Made by a program: the position numbers and the translations under genes | Shown here: positions 1-9,567 of the stretch, piece after piece | Layout: every line of letters starts with the position of its first letter | Numbering within the stretch: the first letter of the stretch is position 1 | NCBI RefSeq assembly: GCF_024231755.1 | Contig: NZ_JAAEQH010000292.1 | Span: forward strand, 1 to 41,930 | Reading direction: 5' to 3' | From: Neptuniibacter sp. | Lineage (GTDB): Bacteria > Pseudomonadota > Gammaproteobacteria > Pseudomonadales > Balneatricaceae | DNA length: 41,930 nt | The notes under the pieces: model-generated | Seen by the model: only the letters and a program-made list of their open reading frames with translations | The model's database searches: none | What the model was told of the DNA's origin: nothing

Positions 1-90
1 CTCTCCCGCCAGGAATCGGCGAGTCTGATCTCGATATTGCTCAACGCGTTCGTCAACCAGTTTCTGATCGACTTCGTTATACTGATACAT
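1..90 (-). CDS. Nitrite/sulfite reductase, N-terminal 30 residues (gene runs off the window)
   Basis: Only the first 30 codons are present. The ATG is at 88-90, with an AAGGGA-type ribosome site about a dozen bases upstream. The peptide opens MYQYNEVDQKLVDERV and continues with RDQTRRFLAGE. That opening resembles the haemoprotein nitrite/sulfite reductases of Pseudomonas-like bacteria, which reduce sulfite to sulfide with sirohaem and a 4Fe-4S cluster. The catalytic part is outside the window, so the call rests on the N-terminal motif and on the neighbouring sulfur genes (TSUP exporter, cysDN). A different protein sharing this short start is possible. Confidence 0.55.
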   Translation of the reverse strand, partial: MYQYNEVDQKLVDERVEQYRDQTRRFLAGE

Positions 91-160
91 AACTAATATT
101 CCCTTGTTGGGTTAGTGATAACCCAACACCTCACTGTTCGGGTTTTACAAATTTTGTGTT

Positions 161-946
161 TTAACCTGCGATTACGAAACGCAGGCCGATGGCTAATAAA
201 ATTGATCCCATGATCGGCTGCATCACTTTTGGGGATAGGCGAGTACCAATATGGCTACCCATAAACACGCCCGGTAGTGAGCCAATCAAAAGGTAAATAA
301 GCAGGGCCATATCCACACTTCCCATCTGGTAGTGGCCTGCACCTGCTACTGCTGTAAGTACAACAGCGTGAACCAGGTCGGTCCCTACAATGGTCTGCAT
401 TGTCATACGTGGATATAGCAAAATCAGTAGCGCTGTACCCAGTGCGCCAGCACCTACAGAAGACAGGGTAACAAGGCCGCCCAGAGCAAAGCCCATTGTT
501 ACAGTAACAACCGGACGCCATCTGCGAGCATGAGTAGCTGCTCTTGTGTGCTGCCATTTCATCGCTTGATCACGAATCTTGTTACGTAGGAAAACTGCGA
601 TGGAAGTCAGGACCAGGGAGATACCTAATGTCAGATTCATTAAGTGTTCTATCTGTTCTAGGCCGTCTAGGCCTTTCAGGTATCCAATAGTCAGTAAACT
701 GCCCGGAATACTACCCGATAGCAGTAAAATAACGACTTTCCATTCAACCAGCTTCTTGCGAGCGTAGGATATTGTGCCGCCAAACTTCGTTACAGCAGCG
801 TACAGCAGGTCGGTACTTACCGCTGTAATTGGCGGTATGCCGAACACAACAATCAGGATAGGGGTCATCAGCGCGCCGCCACCGATACCGGTGAGGCCAA
901 CGATGAAGCCAACTACTAATCCCGCAAAGCTATACGCCAATTCCAT
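161..946 (-). CDS. TSUP (TauE/SafE) family membrane anion transporter
   Basis: An integral membrane protein of about 261 residues with the family's repeated hydrophobic halves. Near the N-terminus is GLTGIGGGALMTPIL, and the second half carries the related GGLVTLSSVGAGALGTALL; this internal duplication is typical of the TSUP/TauE-SafE family. Members move sulfite, sulfoacetate or other organic anions across the inner membrane. A longer reading frame starts at 979, but I prefer the ATG at 944-946 because a GGCAGG ribosome site precedes it and the extra 11 residues look unlike a family start. Its position between a sulfite reductase start and divergent cysDN suggests a role in sulfite or sulfate handling, which is an inference. 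Confidence 0.8.
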   Translation of the reverse strand: MELAYSFAGLVVGFIVGLTGIGGGALMTPILIVVFGIPPITAVSTDLLYAAVTKFGGTISYARKKLVEWKVVILLLSGSIPGSLLTIGYLKGLDGLEQIEHLMNLTLGISLVLTSIAVFLRNKIRDQAMKWQHTRAATHARRWRPVVTVTMGFALGGLVTLSSVGAGALGTALLILLYPRMTMQTIVGTDLVHAVVLTAVAGAGHYQMGSVDMALLIYLLIGSLPGVFMGSHIGTRLSPKVMQPIMGSILLAIGLRFVIAG

Positions 947-1254
947 GAATAAACCTGCCCACAAATAAACTGGCGGCATAATAGATGAGGTTTCATATAA
1001 CTCAAAATAATAATTGGGAATCTGTTTATTCGGTTTTTGAATAAGTATTGTTTTAAATAGCTTTATATAGGGTCTATATATAAGCAGGACTTCATATTTC
1101 TTTTTGTTATTAAAAGCTAAATATATATTCTTTTGTGTTTTATTGGCTTTGCTGCGATAATGCGCCGCAAAATTGGATAGAACTATCTTTCATTTGTGTC
1201 TGTGCAAGTGAAAGTCAGATCCAGAGAACTTTAAATTAAAAGAGTGTTTTTCTG

Positions 1255-2172
1255 ATGAGTGCTTTACCTGAACATCGCTTAACGCATCTCAAGCAACTTG
1301 AAGCTGAGAGTATTCATATCATCCGTGAAGTAGCTGCTGAATTTGATAATCCAGTGATGCTTTACTCCATTGGTAAGGATTCTGCGGTAATGCTGCATCT
1401 TGCACGTAAAGCATTTGCGCCGGGTAAGCCTCCATTCCCGCTGATGCACGTTGATACAACGTGGAAATTCAAAGAGATGATCGAATTCCGCGACAAAATG
1501 GCGGAAGAGGCAGGTATGGATCTGATCGTTCATATCAACCAGGAAGGTGTTGATATGGGTGTTGGTCCATTTACCCATGGTTCCTCTAAGCATACAGACA
1601 TCATGAAAACGCAGGCTCTGAAGCAGGCGTTGGATAAGTACCAGTTTGATGCTGCTTTTGGTGGCGCGCGTCGTGATGAAGAGAAATCCCGTGCTAAAGA
1701 ACGTGTGTTCTCTTTCCGTGACCAGAACCACCGTTGGGACCCTAAGAGTCAGCGTCCAGAACTGTGGAACGTGTTCAATACCCGTGTGGATAAAGGCGAG
1801 AGCATTCGTGTATTCCCTCTATCTAACTGGACTGAGCTTGATATCTGGCAGTACATCTACTTGGAAAATATCTCCATTGTACCGCTTTACTATGCAGCAG
1901 AACGCCCTGTAGTTGAGCGTGATGGCATGATGATCATGGTTGATGATGAGCGTCTGCCACTGAATGAAGGCGAAGAGCCTGAGATGAAGAGTGTCCGTTT
2001 CCGTACTTTGGGCTGTTACCCACTGACTGGTGCAGTTGAGTCTGAAGCAGCAACACTACCTGAGATTATTCAGGAGATGTTGTTGACCACTACATCTGAA
2101 CGCCAAGGCCGTGCCATCGACCACGATAGCGCCGGTTCTATGGAGAAGAAGAAGATGGAAGGTTACTTCTAA
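1255..2172 (+). CDS. cysD: Sulfate adenylyltransferase subunit 2
   Basis: CysD is the adenylylating subunit of ATP sulfurylase, which makes adenosine 5'-phosphosulfate (APS) from ATP and sulfate in assimilatory sulfate reduction. At 305 residues the protein is normal length for CysD. It has the PP-loop [11 protein letters not shown] near residue 40, followed by the [10 protein letters not shown] segment and the conserved [20 protein letters not shown] stretch near residue 140. The C-terminus ([10 protein letters not shown]) is also typical. It heads an operon with cysN. A 275-base AT-rich gap separates it from the divergent TSUP gene; CysB-type control would be expected, but I cannot point to a definite site. 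A perfect palindrome covers its stop codon. Confidence 0.97.
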   Translation: MSALPEHRLTHLKQLEAESIHIIREVAAEFDNPVMLYSIGKDSAVMLHLARKAFAPGKPPFPLMHVDTTWKFKEMIEFRDKMAEEAGMDLIVHINQEGVDMGVGPFTHGSSKHTDIMKTQALKQALDKYQFDAAFGGARRDEEKSRAKERVFSFRDQNHRWDPKSQRPELWNVFNTRVDKGESIRVFPLSNWTELDIWQYIYLENISIVPLYYAAERPVVERDGMMIMVDDERLPLNEGEEPEMKSVRFRTLGCYPLTGAVESEAATLPEIIQEMLLTTTSERQGRAIDHDSAGSMEKKKMEGYF

Positions 2173-2190
2173 ATCTTGATTTAGAAGTAA
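2163..2190 (+). repeat. Perfect 12-bp stem-loop overlapping the cysD stop codon
   Basis: Bases 2163-2174 (TTACTTCTAAAT) are the exact reverse complement of 2179-2190, with a CTTG loop. The cysD TAA (2170-2172) lies in the left arm. There is no T-tract after it, so it is not a classical terminator. It could shield the 3' end of a processed cysD message or help balance CysD and CysN levels. Confidence 0.7.
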
Positions 2191-2191
2191 C

Positions 2192-2283
2192 AGCGGCAAG
2201 CTACAAGCCGCAAGCGACAAGAGAAATACGAAACATATTTATAGCGATGAGCTGCTTGAAGCCTGGAGCTTACAGCTTACCGC
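2192..2283. repeat. REP-like imperfect inverted repeat in the cysD-cysN spacer
   Basis: The left arm at 2192-2220 (AGCGGCAAGCTACAAG...) and the right arm at 2251-2283, whose reverse complement begins AGCGGTAAGCTGTAAG, form a long imperfect palindrome around an AT-rich centre. The AAGCTACAAGC-style wording resembles intergenic REP/MITE sequences common in marine gammaproteobacteria. It fills most of the 130-base gap in the operon. Confidence 0.55.
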
Positions 2284-2302
2284 TCTCCGAAGGAGAAAAA
2301 GC

Positions 2303-3973
2303 ATGAGCCACCAAAGTGATCTGATCGCATCTGATATCGAAGAATATCTGCATCAGCATGAGAATAAAGAACTTCTGCGCTTCCTGACTTGCGGTAGCGT
2401 AGATGATGGTAAATCCACGCTGATCGGTCGTCTGCTGCACGACTCTAAAATGATCTACGAAGATCAGTTGGCCGCGATCCAGAAAGATAACGAGCGTGTA
2501 GGTAATGCTGGTGAAGAGTTGGATTTGGCGCTGCTGGTTGATGGTCTGGCTGCAGAGCGTGAGCAGGGTATCACTATCGATGTTGCTTACCGCTACTTCT
2601 CTACATCTAAGCGTAAGTTCATCATCGCTGATACTCCGGGCCATGAGCAGTACACACGTAACATGGCTACGGGTGCTTCCACCTGTGACCTAGCGATCAT
2701 TCTGATCGATGCGCGTCACGGTGTTCAGGTTCAGACTAAGCGTCACAGCTTTATCGTTTCTCTGCTGGGTATCAAGCACACTATCGTTGCGATCAATAAG
2801 ATGGATCTGGTGGACTTCAGCGAAGAACGTTTTGAAGAGATCAAAGCTGATTACATCGAATTCTCTAAACAGCTTGATCTGCCTGACATTCAGTTCGTAC
2901 CTATCTCTGCACTGAAAGGTGACAACGTAGTATCTCTGTCTGAGTCCATGAACTGGTATCAGGGTGAGCCTCTGATGGAGACTCTGGAAACTGTTCAGGT
3001 CGCTAACGACCAGAACTTTGATGAACTGCGTTTCCCAGTTCAGTACGTAAACCGTCCAAACCTGGATTTCCGTGGTTACTGCGGTACGCTGACTTCCGGT
3101 ATTGTTCGTCCGGGCGATGAAGTAACTGTTCTGCCTTCTGGTAAGTCCAGCAAGGTTAAGTCTATCGTTACTTACGAAGGTGAGATCGAAGAAGCGTTCC
3201 CACCAATGGCAGTGACGCTGACACTGGAAGATGAGATCGATATCTCCCGTGGTGACATTCTTGTTCACAGTGATGCCGTTCCAGAAACCAGCAACCGTTT
3301 TGATTCCATGGTTGTATGGATGTCTGAAGAGCCGTTGCAGAAAGGCCGTCAATACGAAGTTAAGTTGAACACTACCCGTATCGCGGGTGGTATCAGTAAC
3401 ATTCGTCATCGTGTTGATGTAAACACGCTGGAAGAATCTGCAGCTACATCATTGGAACTGAATGAGATCGCGCGTTGTGAAATCACTCTCGAGCGTCCAG
3501 TTGTAGCTGATGATTATCGTGCACACCACGGTACAGGTTCTTTCATCATCGTAGATCGTCTGACTAACGCAACTGTTGCTGCGGGCATGATTATCGAAGG
3601 TGGTGCTGAGCAGGGCGATTTAGAATCTAAGATTGTTAGTGAATCTGCTGTTTCTACATCTGATCGTACAATCCGCTTTGGCCAGCAGGCTGCTACAGCG
3701 ACTATCACTGGTGGAAGTGTAGAACAGCGCCAGACACTGCTGTTTAGTCTTGAAGCTGTGTTGTTTGAGCAGGGCCGTGCCGTTGTTGCGCTGAATGCTG
3801 AACAGCTGCAGGCGGGTGCACAGAATGCGTCTGATCTACTGAGCAAAGCAGGCCTGATTGCACTGTTGGAAACTGACGATGCAGTGACTGATGCAGTTGA
3901 GCTGAATCTTGATCAGCTTCAGGGCGAGTCAGACGTAGAAAAACTGTCTGCTGCACTGGAACTGCTGAAGTAA
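2303..3973 (+). CDS. cysN: Sulfate adenylyltransferase subunit 1 (GTPase) with a vestigial C-terminal extension
   Basis: CysN is the GTPase subunit that drives APS synthesis by CysD. The GTPase motifs are intact: GSVDDGKST (residues 31-39), DTPGH (110-114) and NKMD (165-168). They are followed by two EF-Tu-like beta-barrel domains. A GGAG ribosome site precedes the ATG. The protein has 556 residues, about 80 more than E. coli CysN but shorter than CysN-CysC fusions. From about residue 449 the tail runs in parallel with the start of APS kinase: ATATITGG where a kinase has WFTGLSGSGKST, then a [16 protein letters not shown] segment, then KAGLIALLE. The Walker A lysine and serine are missing, so APS kinase activity is not expected. 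A separate CysC should exist elsewhere in the genome. Confidence 0.93.
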   Translation: MSHQSDLIASDIEEYLHQHENKELLRFLTCGSVDDGKSTLIGRLLHDSKMIYEDQLAAIQKDNERVGNAGEELDLALLVDGLAAEREQGITIDVAYRYFSTSKRKFIIADTPGHEQYTRNMATGASTCDLAIILIDARHGVQVQTKRHSFIVSLLGIKHTIVAINKMDLVDFSEERFEEIKADYIEFSKQLDLPDIQFVPISALKGDNVVSLSESMNWYQGEPLMETLETVQVANDQNFDELRFPVQYVNRPNLDFRGYCGTLTSGIVRPGDEVTVLPSGKSSKVKSIVTYEGEIEEAFPPMAVTLTLEDEIDISRGDILVHSDAVPETSNRFDSMVVWMSEEPLQKGRQYEVKLNTTRIAGGISNIRHRVDVNTLEESAATSLELNEIARCEITLERPVVADDYRAHHGTGSFIIVDRLTNATVAAGMIIEGGAEQGDLESKIVSESAVSTSDRTIRFGQQAATATITGGSVEQRQTLLFSLEAVLFEQGRAVVALNAEQLQAGAQNASDLLSKAGLIALLETDDAVTDAVELNLDQLQGESDVEKLSAALELLK

Positions 3974-3992
3974 CCAGCCGTTTTGTAAGGAA

Positions 3993-4024
3993 AAACCGGG
4001 AGCTGGTTCTCCCGGTTTATTGTT
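3993..4024 (+). terminator. Rho-independent terminator of cysDN
   Basis: A 10-bp stem (AAACCGGGAG at 3993-4002 with CTCCCGGTTT at 4009-4018), a six-base loop, then a T-rich tail. It lies 20 bases after the cysN stop. Confidence 0.88.
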
Positions 4025-4117
4025 TTAAATCAGAATATCGCTATACCGAAACGTTATCAGAAGCGGTAAACTTTAGATAATTCTAATCTAGTTGATTTAG
4101 ATAGTCGTACGGATCTT

Positions 4118-4699
4118 ATGACAGAATATCTTCTGATCGTTATCAGCACCGTGCTGGTAAACAACTTTGTACTGGTTCAGTTCCTGGGACTGTGTCCGTT
4201 TATGGGTGTTTCCAATAAGTTGGAAACGGCTATGGGCATGTCTTTGGCGACTACGTTCGTACTCACGTTGTCATCCGTGTGCAGCTATCTGGCTTACACC
4301 TACCTGCTGCAGCCTCTGGATTTGGCTTATCTGCAGACGATCACCTTTATTCTGGTAATCGCAGTGGTGGTGCAATTCACTGAGATGGTGGTACGTAAAA
4401 CCAGTCCGCTTCTGTATAAAGTGCTGGGTATTTTCCTGCCACTGATTACCACAAACTGTGCGGTATTGGGTGTAGCCCTTCTGAATATTAAAAAGCTTAA
4501 CGACTTTGTAGATTCCATTGTTTATGGCTTCGGCGCAGCGGTGGGCTTCTCTCTGGCGTTGATCCTCTTTTCTGCGATGCGCGAGCGTATTGCTGTAGCG
4601 GATGTTCCGGTTCCATTTCAGGGCGCTGCCATTGGTATGGTTACTGCGGGTCTGATGTCACTAGCCTTTATGGGCTTCACTGGTCTGGTACAGATCTAG
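4118..4699 (+). CDS. rsxA: Electron transport complex subunit RsxA (RnfA)
   Basis: RsxA is a six-helix inner-membrane subunit of the Rnf/Rsx complex, which couples ferredoxin and NAD+ redox exchange to ion movement and, in enteric bacteria, helps reset SoxR. It has 193 residues, the usual length. The start [20 protein letters not shown] and the internal [14 protein letters not shown] are hallmark RnfA sequences; this conserved Cys region holds the membrane Fe-S centre shared with RnfE. It is the first gene of rsxABCDGE and lies about 100 bases after the cysDN terminator, so it probably has its own promoter. RsxB starts 10 bases downstream. Confidence 0.97.
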   Translation: MTEYLLIVISTVLVNNFVLVQFLGLCPFMGVSNKLETAMGMSLATTFVLTLSSVCSYLAYTYLLQPLDLAYLQTITFILVIAVVVQFTEMVVRKTSPLLYKVLGIFLPLITTNCAVLGVALLNIKKLNDFVDSIVYGFGAAVGFSLALILFSAMRERIAVADVPVPFQGAAIGMVTAGLMSLAFMGFTGLVQI

Positions 4700-4709
4700 G
4701 GAGCCAATA

Positions 4710-5306
4710 GTGGAAATCGTTTTAATCGCCATTCTTGCACTGTTAGGTTTAGCGCTGGCCTTTGGTCTTCTGCTGGGCTTTGCTTCTGTGCGCTTCCGTG
4801 TTGAAGGCAATCCACTGGTAGACCAGATTGATGGAATGCTGCCGCAGACTCAGTGTGGCCAGTGTGGTTATCCAGGCTGTCGCCCATACGCAGAGGCAAT
4901 TGCAGAAGGCGATGCAATCAATAAATGTCCTCCAGGCGGTCAGAGCACAGTAGAAGCGTTAGCTGATCTGTTGGATGTTGAAGCCGTTCCACTGGAAGCA
5001 GGTGCTGAAGAGGAACCGGTCAAAACAGTTGCTTACATTCGCGAAGATGAGTGTATCGGTTGCACCAAGTGTATTCAGGCGTGCCCCGTTGATGCAATTC
5101 TGGGTGCTGCCAAGCAGATGCACACGGTTATCGAATCTGAATGTACCGGTTGTGACTTGTGCGTAGAGCCTTGCCCTGTTGATTGTATAGATATGTTACC
5201 TATTGAGACCACGCTGAATACCTGGAAATGGGATATGCCAAAGCCGGGCGTACAGCTGATTGCTACAGATCAGCGTGGTGAAGTTGCGGAAGGAGGTGCT
5301 GCCTGA
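4710..5306 (+). CDS. rsxB: Electron transport complex subunit RsxB (RnfB)
   Basis: RsxB is the peripheral ferredoxin subunit that passes electrons into the Rnf complex. The start is a GTG at 4710, preceded by AGGGAG. A single N-terminal transmembrane helix (about residues 3-25) is followed by the four-cysteine [11 protein letters not shown] motif that binds a 4Fe-4S cluster. Two bacterial-ferredoxin motifs follow, [12 protein letters not shown] and [12 protein letters not shown]. At 198 residues it matches the family. Its TGA overlaps the rsxC ATG by one base, and an AGGAGG ribosome site for rsxC lies inside its last codons, indicating translational coupling. Confidence 0.97.
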   Translation: MEIVLIAILALLGLALAFGLLLGFASVRFRVEGNPLVDQIDGMLPQTQCGQCGYPGCRPYAEAIAEGDAINKCPPGGQSTVEALADLLDVEAVPLEAGAEEEPVKTVAYIREDECIGCTKCIQACPVDAILGAAKQMHTVIESECTGCDLCVEPCPVDCIDMLPIETTLNTWKWDMPKPGVQLIATDQRGEVAEGGAA

Positions 5307-8300
5307 TGAGTACTAAGCATGCCTTCCACGGTGGAGTACATCCACCAGAGAATAAACGTCAGTCTACCGGTGGCCCAATTCAGATTGCCCCGGTTCCTGA
5401 GCGGTTGATCGTACCTTTGTCACAGCATATCGGTGCGCCATCAGAAGTGGTTGTTTCTGTAGGTGACCGAGTGCTCAAAGGGCAGGTGATCGCTGAAGCG
5501 GTAGGTCGCGTCAGCGTGAATGTCCATGCGCCAAGTTCCGGTGTGGTGGAGGCGATCGAAGCCCGTCCAGTACCACACATGTCTGGTATGACTGCCACCT
5601 GTGTTGTTATTAAAACCGATGGCCTTGATGAATGGTGTGACCACAAAGGTCTGGAAGACTACAAGGCGATTGGTATACAGGAACTGATCGACTTTATCCG
5701 CCACCACGGTATCAGTGGTATGGGCGGAGCAGGTTTTCCAACCGATGTGAAATTGCACCTGGGTGATGACCATATCGTCAACACACTGATCCTGAATGCG
5801 ATGGAGTGTGAGCCTTATATCACTGCTGATGACATGCTGCTGCGTGAACATGCGGATCAGGTGGTAAGAGGTATTGAGGTTATTGCTCACCTGCTTAAAC
5901 CGCACCACATCATGATCGGTACTGAGGACAACAAACCTCAGGCTATCCGAGCTCTGGAACAGGCTGTAGCCGAGTCCAAACTGGATATCGATATAGTTGT
6001 TGTACCAACTGTGTACCCATCTGGTGGTGAGAAACAGTTGATCAAATTGCTGACTGGAATTGAAGTTCCAAGCGGTAAGATCCCGGCGGATGTAGGTATT
6101 GTTTGTCAGAATGTAGGTACCGCTTCGGCTATCGGTGATGCAGTGTATAACGGTGTACCTCTGATCTCCCGTATTGTGACATTGACCGGTGATGCATTGG
6201 GTCATCCACACAATATGCGTGCGCTGATCGGTACTCCACTGGAAACATTGCTGGAAGCAGCAGAAGTTCGCCAACCGGACCTTTATCGTCTGGTGATTGG
6301 CGGACCTATGATGGGCTATACCGTGGATAGTCAGTCTATCCCGATGATCAAAACTACAAACTGCGTGATCGCCGCTACCTACGATGAGATGCCTCCGGCT
6401 CCGGCTGCGAATCCATGTATCCGTTGCGGTATGTGTGAGCAGGTTTGCCCTGCAGAGCTGTTGCCTCAGCAGTTGCACTGGTTTGCCAAAGGTAAAGAGT
6501 TCGAAAAAGCGAAGCACCACAATTTGTTTGATTGTATCGAGTGTGGAGCTTGTTCTTATGTCTGCCCAAGTAATATTCCTCTGGTGCAGTACTACCGTTT
6601 TGCTAAGGCTGAGATTCGTGCCGAGGAAGCTGAGCAGCGTAAAGCAGATCATGCTCGTCAGCGTTTTGAAGCGCGTCAGGCTCGTTTAGAACAAGAGAAG
6701 ATCGAGAAAGAACTGCGCCGTAAGCAGCGAGCAGAAGAAGCAGCGAAAGCTCAGGCGGTTAAGAAAGATAAAGTAGCCGCAGGTGCTGCTTCAGCTGAAA
6801 CAGCGAAACCAACGGGTGAGCCAGACCTTAAAGCGTTGAAAACTGCTGCTGCGGTTTCCCGTACCAAACTTAAGAAAGCACAGAAAGCCCTAGAAAATGC
6901 GGAATCTAAAGGGCAGGACGGTGTTGACCAGCTACGCCAGACGGTGACTGAGCTGGAAGCCAAAGCGCAAGCGGCTCAAGAAGCTTATGAGCAGGCACAG
7001 AATCCTGCAGCTACTCCAGCACCTGTCGTTGATATTAAACAGCTGAAAACCAATGCCGCAGTAGCACGTACCAAACTGAAGCAGGCTGAGAAGGCTCTGG
7101 TGAAAGCGGAAGAGTCTGGCGAAGGTGATATCGAAGCGCTGAAAGCCAAGGTTGCAGAGCAGAAAGCCAAAACAGAAGCCGCTCAAACTGCTTATGATCA
7201 AGCTGAATCTGGCGGTGGAGCTGCGACCGCCACAGCTCCTGCGGTTAATCTGGACGAACTGAAAGAAACTATGGATGCTGCGCTGGGCAAAGTAGAGAAA
7301 GCCCAGAAAGCGCTTGAAGCCGCTGAAGCTTCAGGCAGCCCTGCTGTTGAGAAGATGAAGGCTGGCGTTGAGAAGCTTCAGGGGAAATACGAAGAAGCTA
7401 AAGCTGAGTATGAAAAAGCCGCGCAGTCAACTCCATCATCAGCACCAGCGGTTAATGCCGCTCAGCTTGAAGAGCTGAAAGCTGATATGGAAGCGATGCA
7501 GGGCAAGGTAGAAAAAGCACAGAAAGCTTTGGATGCCGCTATTGCTTCAGATAGCCCAGCCGTTGAGAAGATGAAGGCGGGTGTTGAAAAACTGCAGGGC
7601 AAATATGACGAGCTCAAAGCAGAATACGAAAAGGCTTCGGGTTCTGCCACTGCTGCTCCAATAAATACCGCTCAGCTTGAAGAACTGAAAGCTGATATGG
7701 AAGCGATGCAGGGCAAGGTAGAAAAAGCGCAGAAAGCTTTGGATGCTGCCATCGCATCAGGTAGTCCTGCAGCCGAGAAGATGAAAGCGGGTGTTGAAAA
7801 ACTGCAGGGCAAATATGATGAGCTCAAAGCAGAATACGAAAAGGCTTCTGGTTTTGCCACTGCTGCTCCAGTAAATACCGCTCAGCTTGAAGAGCTGAAA
7901 GCTGATATGGAAGCGATGCAGGGCAAGGTAGAAAAAGCGCAGAAAGCTTTGGATGCTGCAATCGCATCAGGTAGTCCTGCAGCCGAGAAGATGAAAGCCG
8001 GTGTTGAAAAGCTTCAGGGCAAGTATGAAGAGTTGAAGCAGGAATATCTTCAGGCGGGTGGCCAGGTTGAAGAAGCAGCTAAGCCGGAGCCTGTACCTGA
8101 GGCAATAGACCCGAAAGCCCTGAAACAGAACGTCTCAATCATGCGCACCAAACTGAAGAAAGCGCAGAATGCGCTGGATGATGCAGGTGGTGAGGATGCT
8201 GAATTGGCAGCGGAAGTAGAGCGCCTGAGCAAGTTGCATGATGAAGCTAAAGCCGCCTTTGACGCTTATGAAAGCGAGCAGATTGAAAAAGCAGCAGCAG

Positions 8301-8491
8301 AAGGCATCGATCTGAAACAGCTGAAAATTGATGCCGCGATGGCACGTGCCGCAGTGACTAAAGCCGAGCGTGCACTTTCTAAAGCTCGTGATGAAAACCA
8401 GGATGATCTGCCTTCCATTGAGCAGCAGCTAGTCGTTGCTCAGCAGGAATCTGATCAACTAAACCAGACTTTAAGTCGTTTTACCGATTAA
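5306..8491 (+). CDS. rsxC: Electron transport complex subunit RsxC (RnfC) with an expanded repeat tail
   Basis: RsxC is the NADH/FMN-binding peripheral subunit of the Rnf complex. The first half is canonical: an FHGGVHPPENK start, a biotinyl-lipoyl-like region, the GMGGAGFPT nucleotide-binding loop near residue 146, and two 4Fe-4S motifs, CIRCGMCEQVCP from residue 371 and CIECGACSYVCP from residue 410. From about residue 440 it becomes a charged Ala/Lys/Glu helix region. From about residue 507 to the end it consists of roughly eight modules of 60-70 residues built on KLKKAQKALE and EKLQGKYEELK phrases, predicted coiled coil. At 1061 residues it is far longer than E. coli RsxC (about 740). The core should be functional; the tail's job is unknown and its length probably varies between strains. 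Confidence 0.95.
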   Translation: MSTKHAFHGGVHPPENKRQSTGGPIQIAPVPERLIVPLSQHIGAPSEVVVSVGDRVLKGQVIAEAVGRVSVNVHAPSSGVVEAIEARPVPHMSGMTATCVVIKTDGLDEWCDHKGLEDYKAIGIQELIDFIRHHGISGMGGAGFPTDVKLHLGDDHIVNTLILNAMECEPYITADDMLLREHADQVVRGIEVIAHLLKPHHIMIGTEDNKPQAIRALEQAVAESKLDIDIVVVPTVYPSGGEKQLIKLLTGIEVPSGKIPADVGIVCQNVGTASAIGDAVYNGVPLISRIVTLTGDALGHPHNMRALIGTPLETLLEAAEVRQPDLYRLVIGGPMMGYTVDSQSIPMIKTTNCVIAATYDEMPPAPAANPCIRCGMCEQVCPAELLPQQLHWFAKGKEFEKAKHHNLFDCIECGACSYVCPSNIPLVQYYRFAKAEIRAEEAEQRKADHARQRFEARQARLEQEKIEKELRRKQRAEEAAKAQAVKKDKVAAGAASAETAKPTGEPDLKALKTAAAVSRTKLKKAQKALENAESKGQDGVDQLRQTVTELEAKAQAAQEAYEQAQNPAATPAPVVDIKQLKTNAAVARTKLKQAEKALVKAEESGEGDIEALKAKVAEQKAKTEAAQTAYDQAESGGGAATATAPAVNLDELKETMDAALGKVEKAQKALEAAEASGSPAVEKMKAGVEKLQGKYEEAKAEYEKAAQSTPSSAPAVNAAQLEELKADMEAMQGKVEKAQKALDAAIASDSPAVEKMKAGVEKLQGKYDELKAEYEKASGSATAAPINTAQLEELKADMEAMQGKVEKAQKALDAAIASGSPAAEKMKAGVEKLQGKYDELKAEYEKASGFATAAPVNTAQLEELKADMEAMQGKVEKAQKALDAAIASGSPAAEKMKAGVEKLQGKYEELKQEYLQAGGQVEEAAKPEPVPEAIDPKALKQNVSIMRTKLKKAQNALDDAGGEDAELAAEVERLSKLHDEAKAAFDAYESEQIEKAAAEGIDLKQLKIDAAMARAAVTKAERALSKARDENQDDLPSIEQQLVVAQQESDQLNQTLSRFTD
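7250..8089 (+). repeat. Tandem 210-bp repeats inside rsxC
   Basis: Units start at about 7250, 7460, 7670 and 7880, an exact 210-base (70-codon) period. The last three are almost identical, for example the shared opening GCTCAGCTTGAAGAGCTGAA. Each encodes one helical module of the RsxC tail. The high identity indicates recent duplication or ongoing homogenisation, and the period keeps the frame when copy number changes. Confidence 0.93.
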
Positions 8492-8505
8492 GGACGTTTA
8501 AACCG

Positions 8506-9567
8506 ATGGCACTGATACGTACCAGCTCACCTCATCTGCATAAAGCCAGCAGTACCGCTGACGTCATGCGTCTGGTGATTCTGGCCACAATGCCGGGTCT
8601 GGCGGCGATGACCTTCTTTTTCGGTTGGGGAACATTGATCAATGTGATCTGGGCGTGTTTGTTGGCTGTAGGATTTGAAGCGGCAATTATTAAACTGCGT
8701 AAACGCCCACTAGGTTTCTATCTGAAAGATTACAGTGCGGTGGTTACTGCGTTGCTGCTGGGATTGGCGCTGCCTCCGTTTGCTCCGTGGTGGATAACGC
8801 TGGTCGGCGTGTTCGTGGCGATTGTTATTGCCAAACACCTCTACGGTGGATTAGGTCAGAACCCCTTTAACCCAGCGATGGTTGCCTACGCTTTACTGCT
8901 GGTTTCTTTCCCGGTACAGATGACCAGTTGGACCGCGCCTTTTGTTCTGATCGATGGTGGTGAAAGCTGGAATATTCTGGGTTTTGCTGACACCTTGGCG
9001 ATTATTTTCGGTTCTGCAGATCCAATCTGGGTAGATAACTACACTAGTGCAACCCCGCTGGATGCTATGCGTCACCGAGGCGGTTTGACTACTGAAGAGG
9101 TCTGGAACAGCGTACCAGTGTTGGCCGACGGTATCGGTGCCTGGCATGCAGTGAGTGCGGCTTATCTGATGGGTGGGATTTTCCTGATCTACCGTAAGGT
9201 GTTCACTATCCACACTCCAGCTGCGATTCTGGGCTCCTTGGCTGTAATCTCCAGCCTATTCTACATTATCGACCCATATGCTTATGCTGATCCGTTCTTC
9301 CATCTGACAGCAGGCGCAACCATGCTTGGTGCGTTCTTCATCGCGACTGATCCGGTAACATCAGCGACCAGTAATAAAGGCAAAATTGTATTTGGCATCG
9401 GTATCGGCGTACTGATCTATGCGATTCGTGGCTGGGGTGGTTATCCAGACGCAGTTGCTTTTGCCATCCTGCTTATGAATCTGTCCGCACCGTTTATTGA
9501 TCAGTACACGCAACCTCGTAGTTACGGTCATGCGAAAGCTAAGCGTGGCATGAAGGGAGGTGCTTAA
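8506..9567 (+). CDS. rsxD: Electron transport complex subunit RsxD (RnfD)
   Basis: RsxD is a polytopic inner-membrane subunit of the Rnf complex related to NqrB, and it carries a covalently bound FMN. The sequence has many hydrophobic helices and the conserved GGLGQNPFNPAMVAYAL segment near residue 115. SATPLDA follows, with Thr183 as the expected flavin attachment residue by analogy with Vibrio cholerae RnfD. It has 353 residues, normal for the family. The start lies 14 bases after rsxC, and the TAA shares its last base with the rsxG ATG (TAATG), so the genes are translationally coupled. Confidence 0.97.
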   Translation: MALIRTSSPHLHKASSTADVMRLVILATMPGLAAMTFFFGWGTLINVIWACLLAVGFEAAIIKLRKRPLGFYLKDYSAVVTALLLGLALPPFAPWWITLVGVFVAIVIAKHLYGGLGQNPFNPAMVAYALLLVSFPVQMTSWTAPFVLIDGGESWNILGFADTLAIIFGSADPIWVDNYTSATPLDAMRHRGGLTTEEVWNSVPVLADGIGAWHAVSAAYLMGGIFLIYRKVFTIHTPAAILGSLAVISSLFYIIDPYAYADPFFHLTAGATMLGAFFIATDPVTSATSNKGKIVFGIGIGVLIYAIRGWGGYPDAVAFAILLMNLSAPFIDQYTQPRSYGHAKAKRGMKGGA

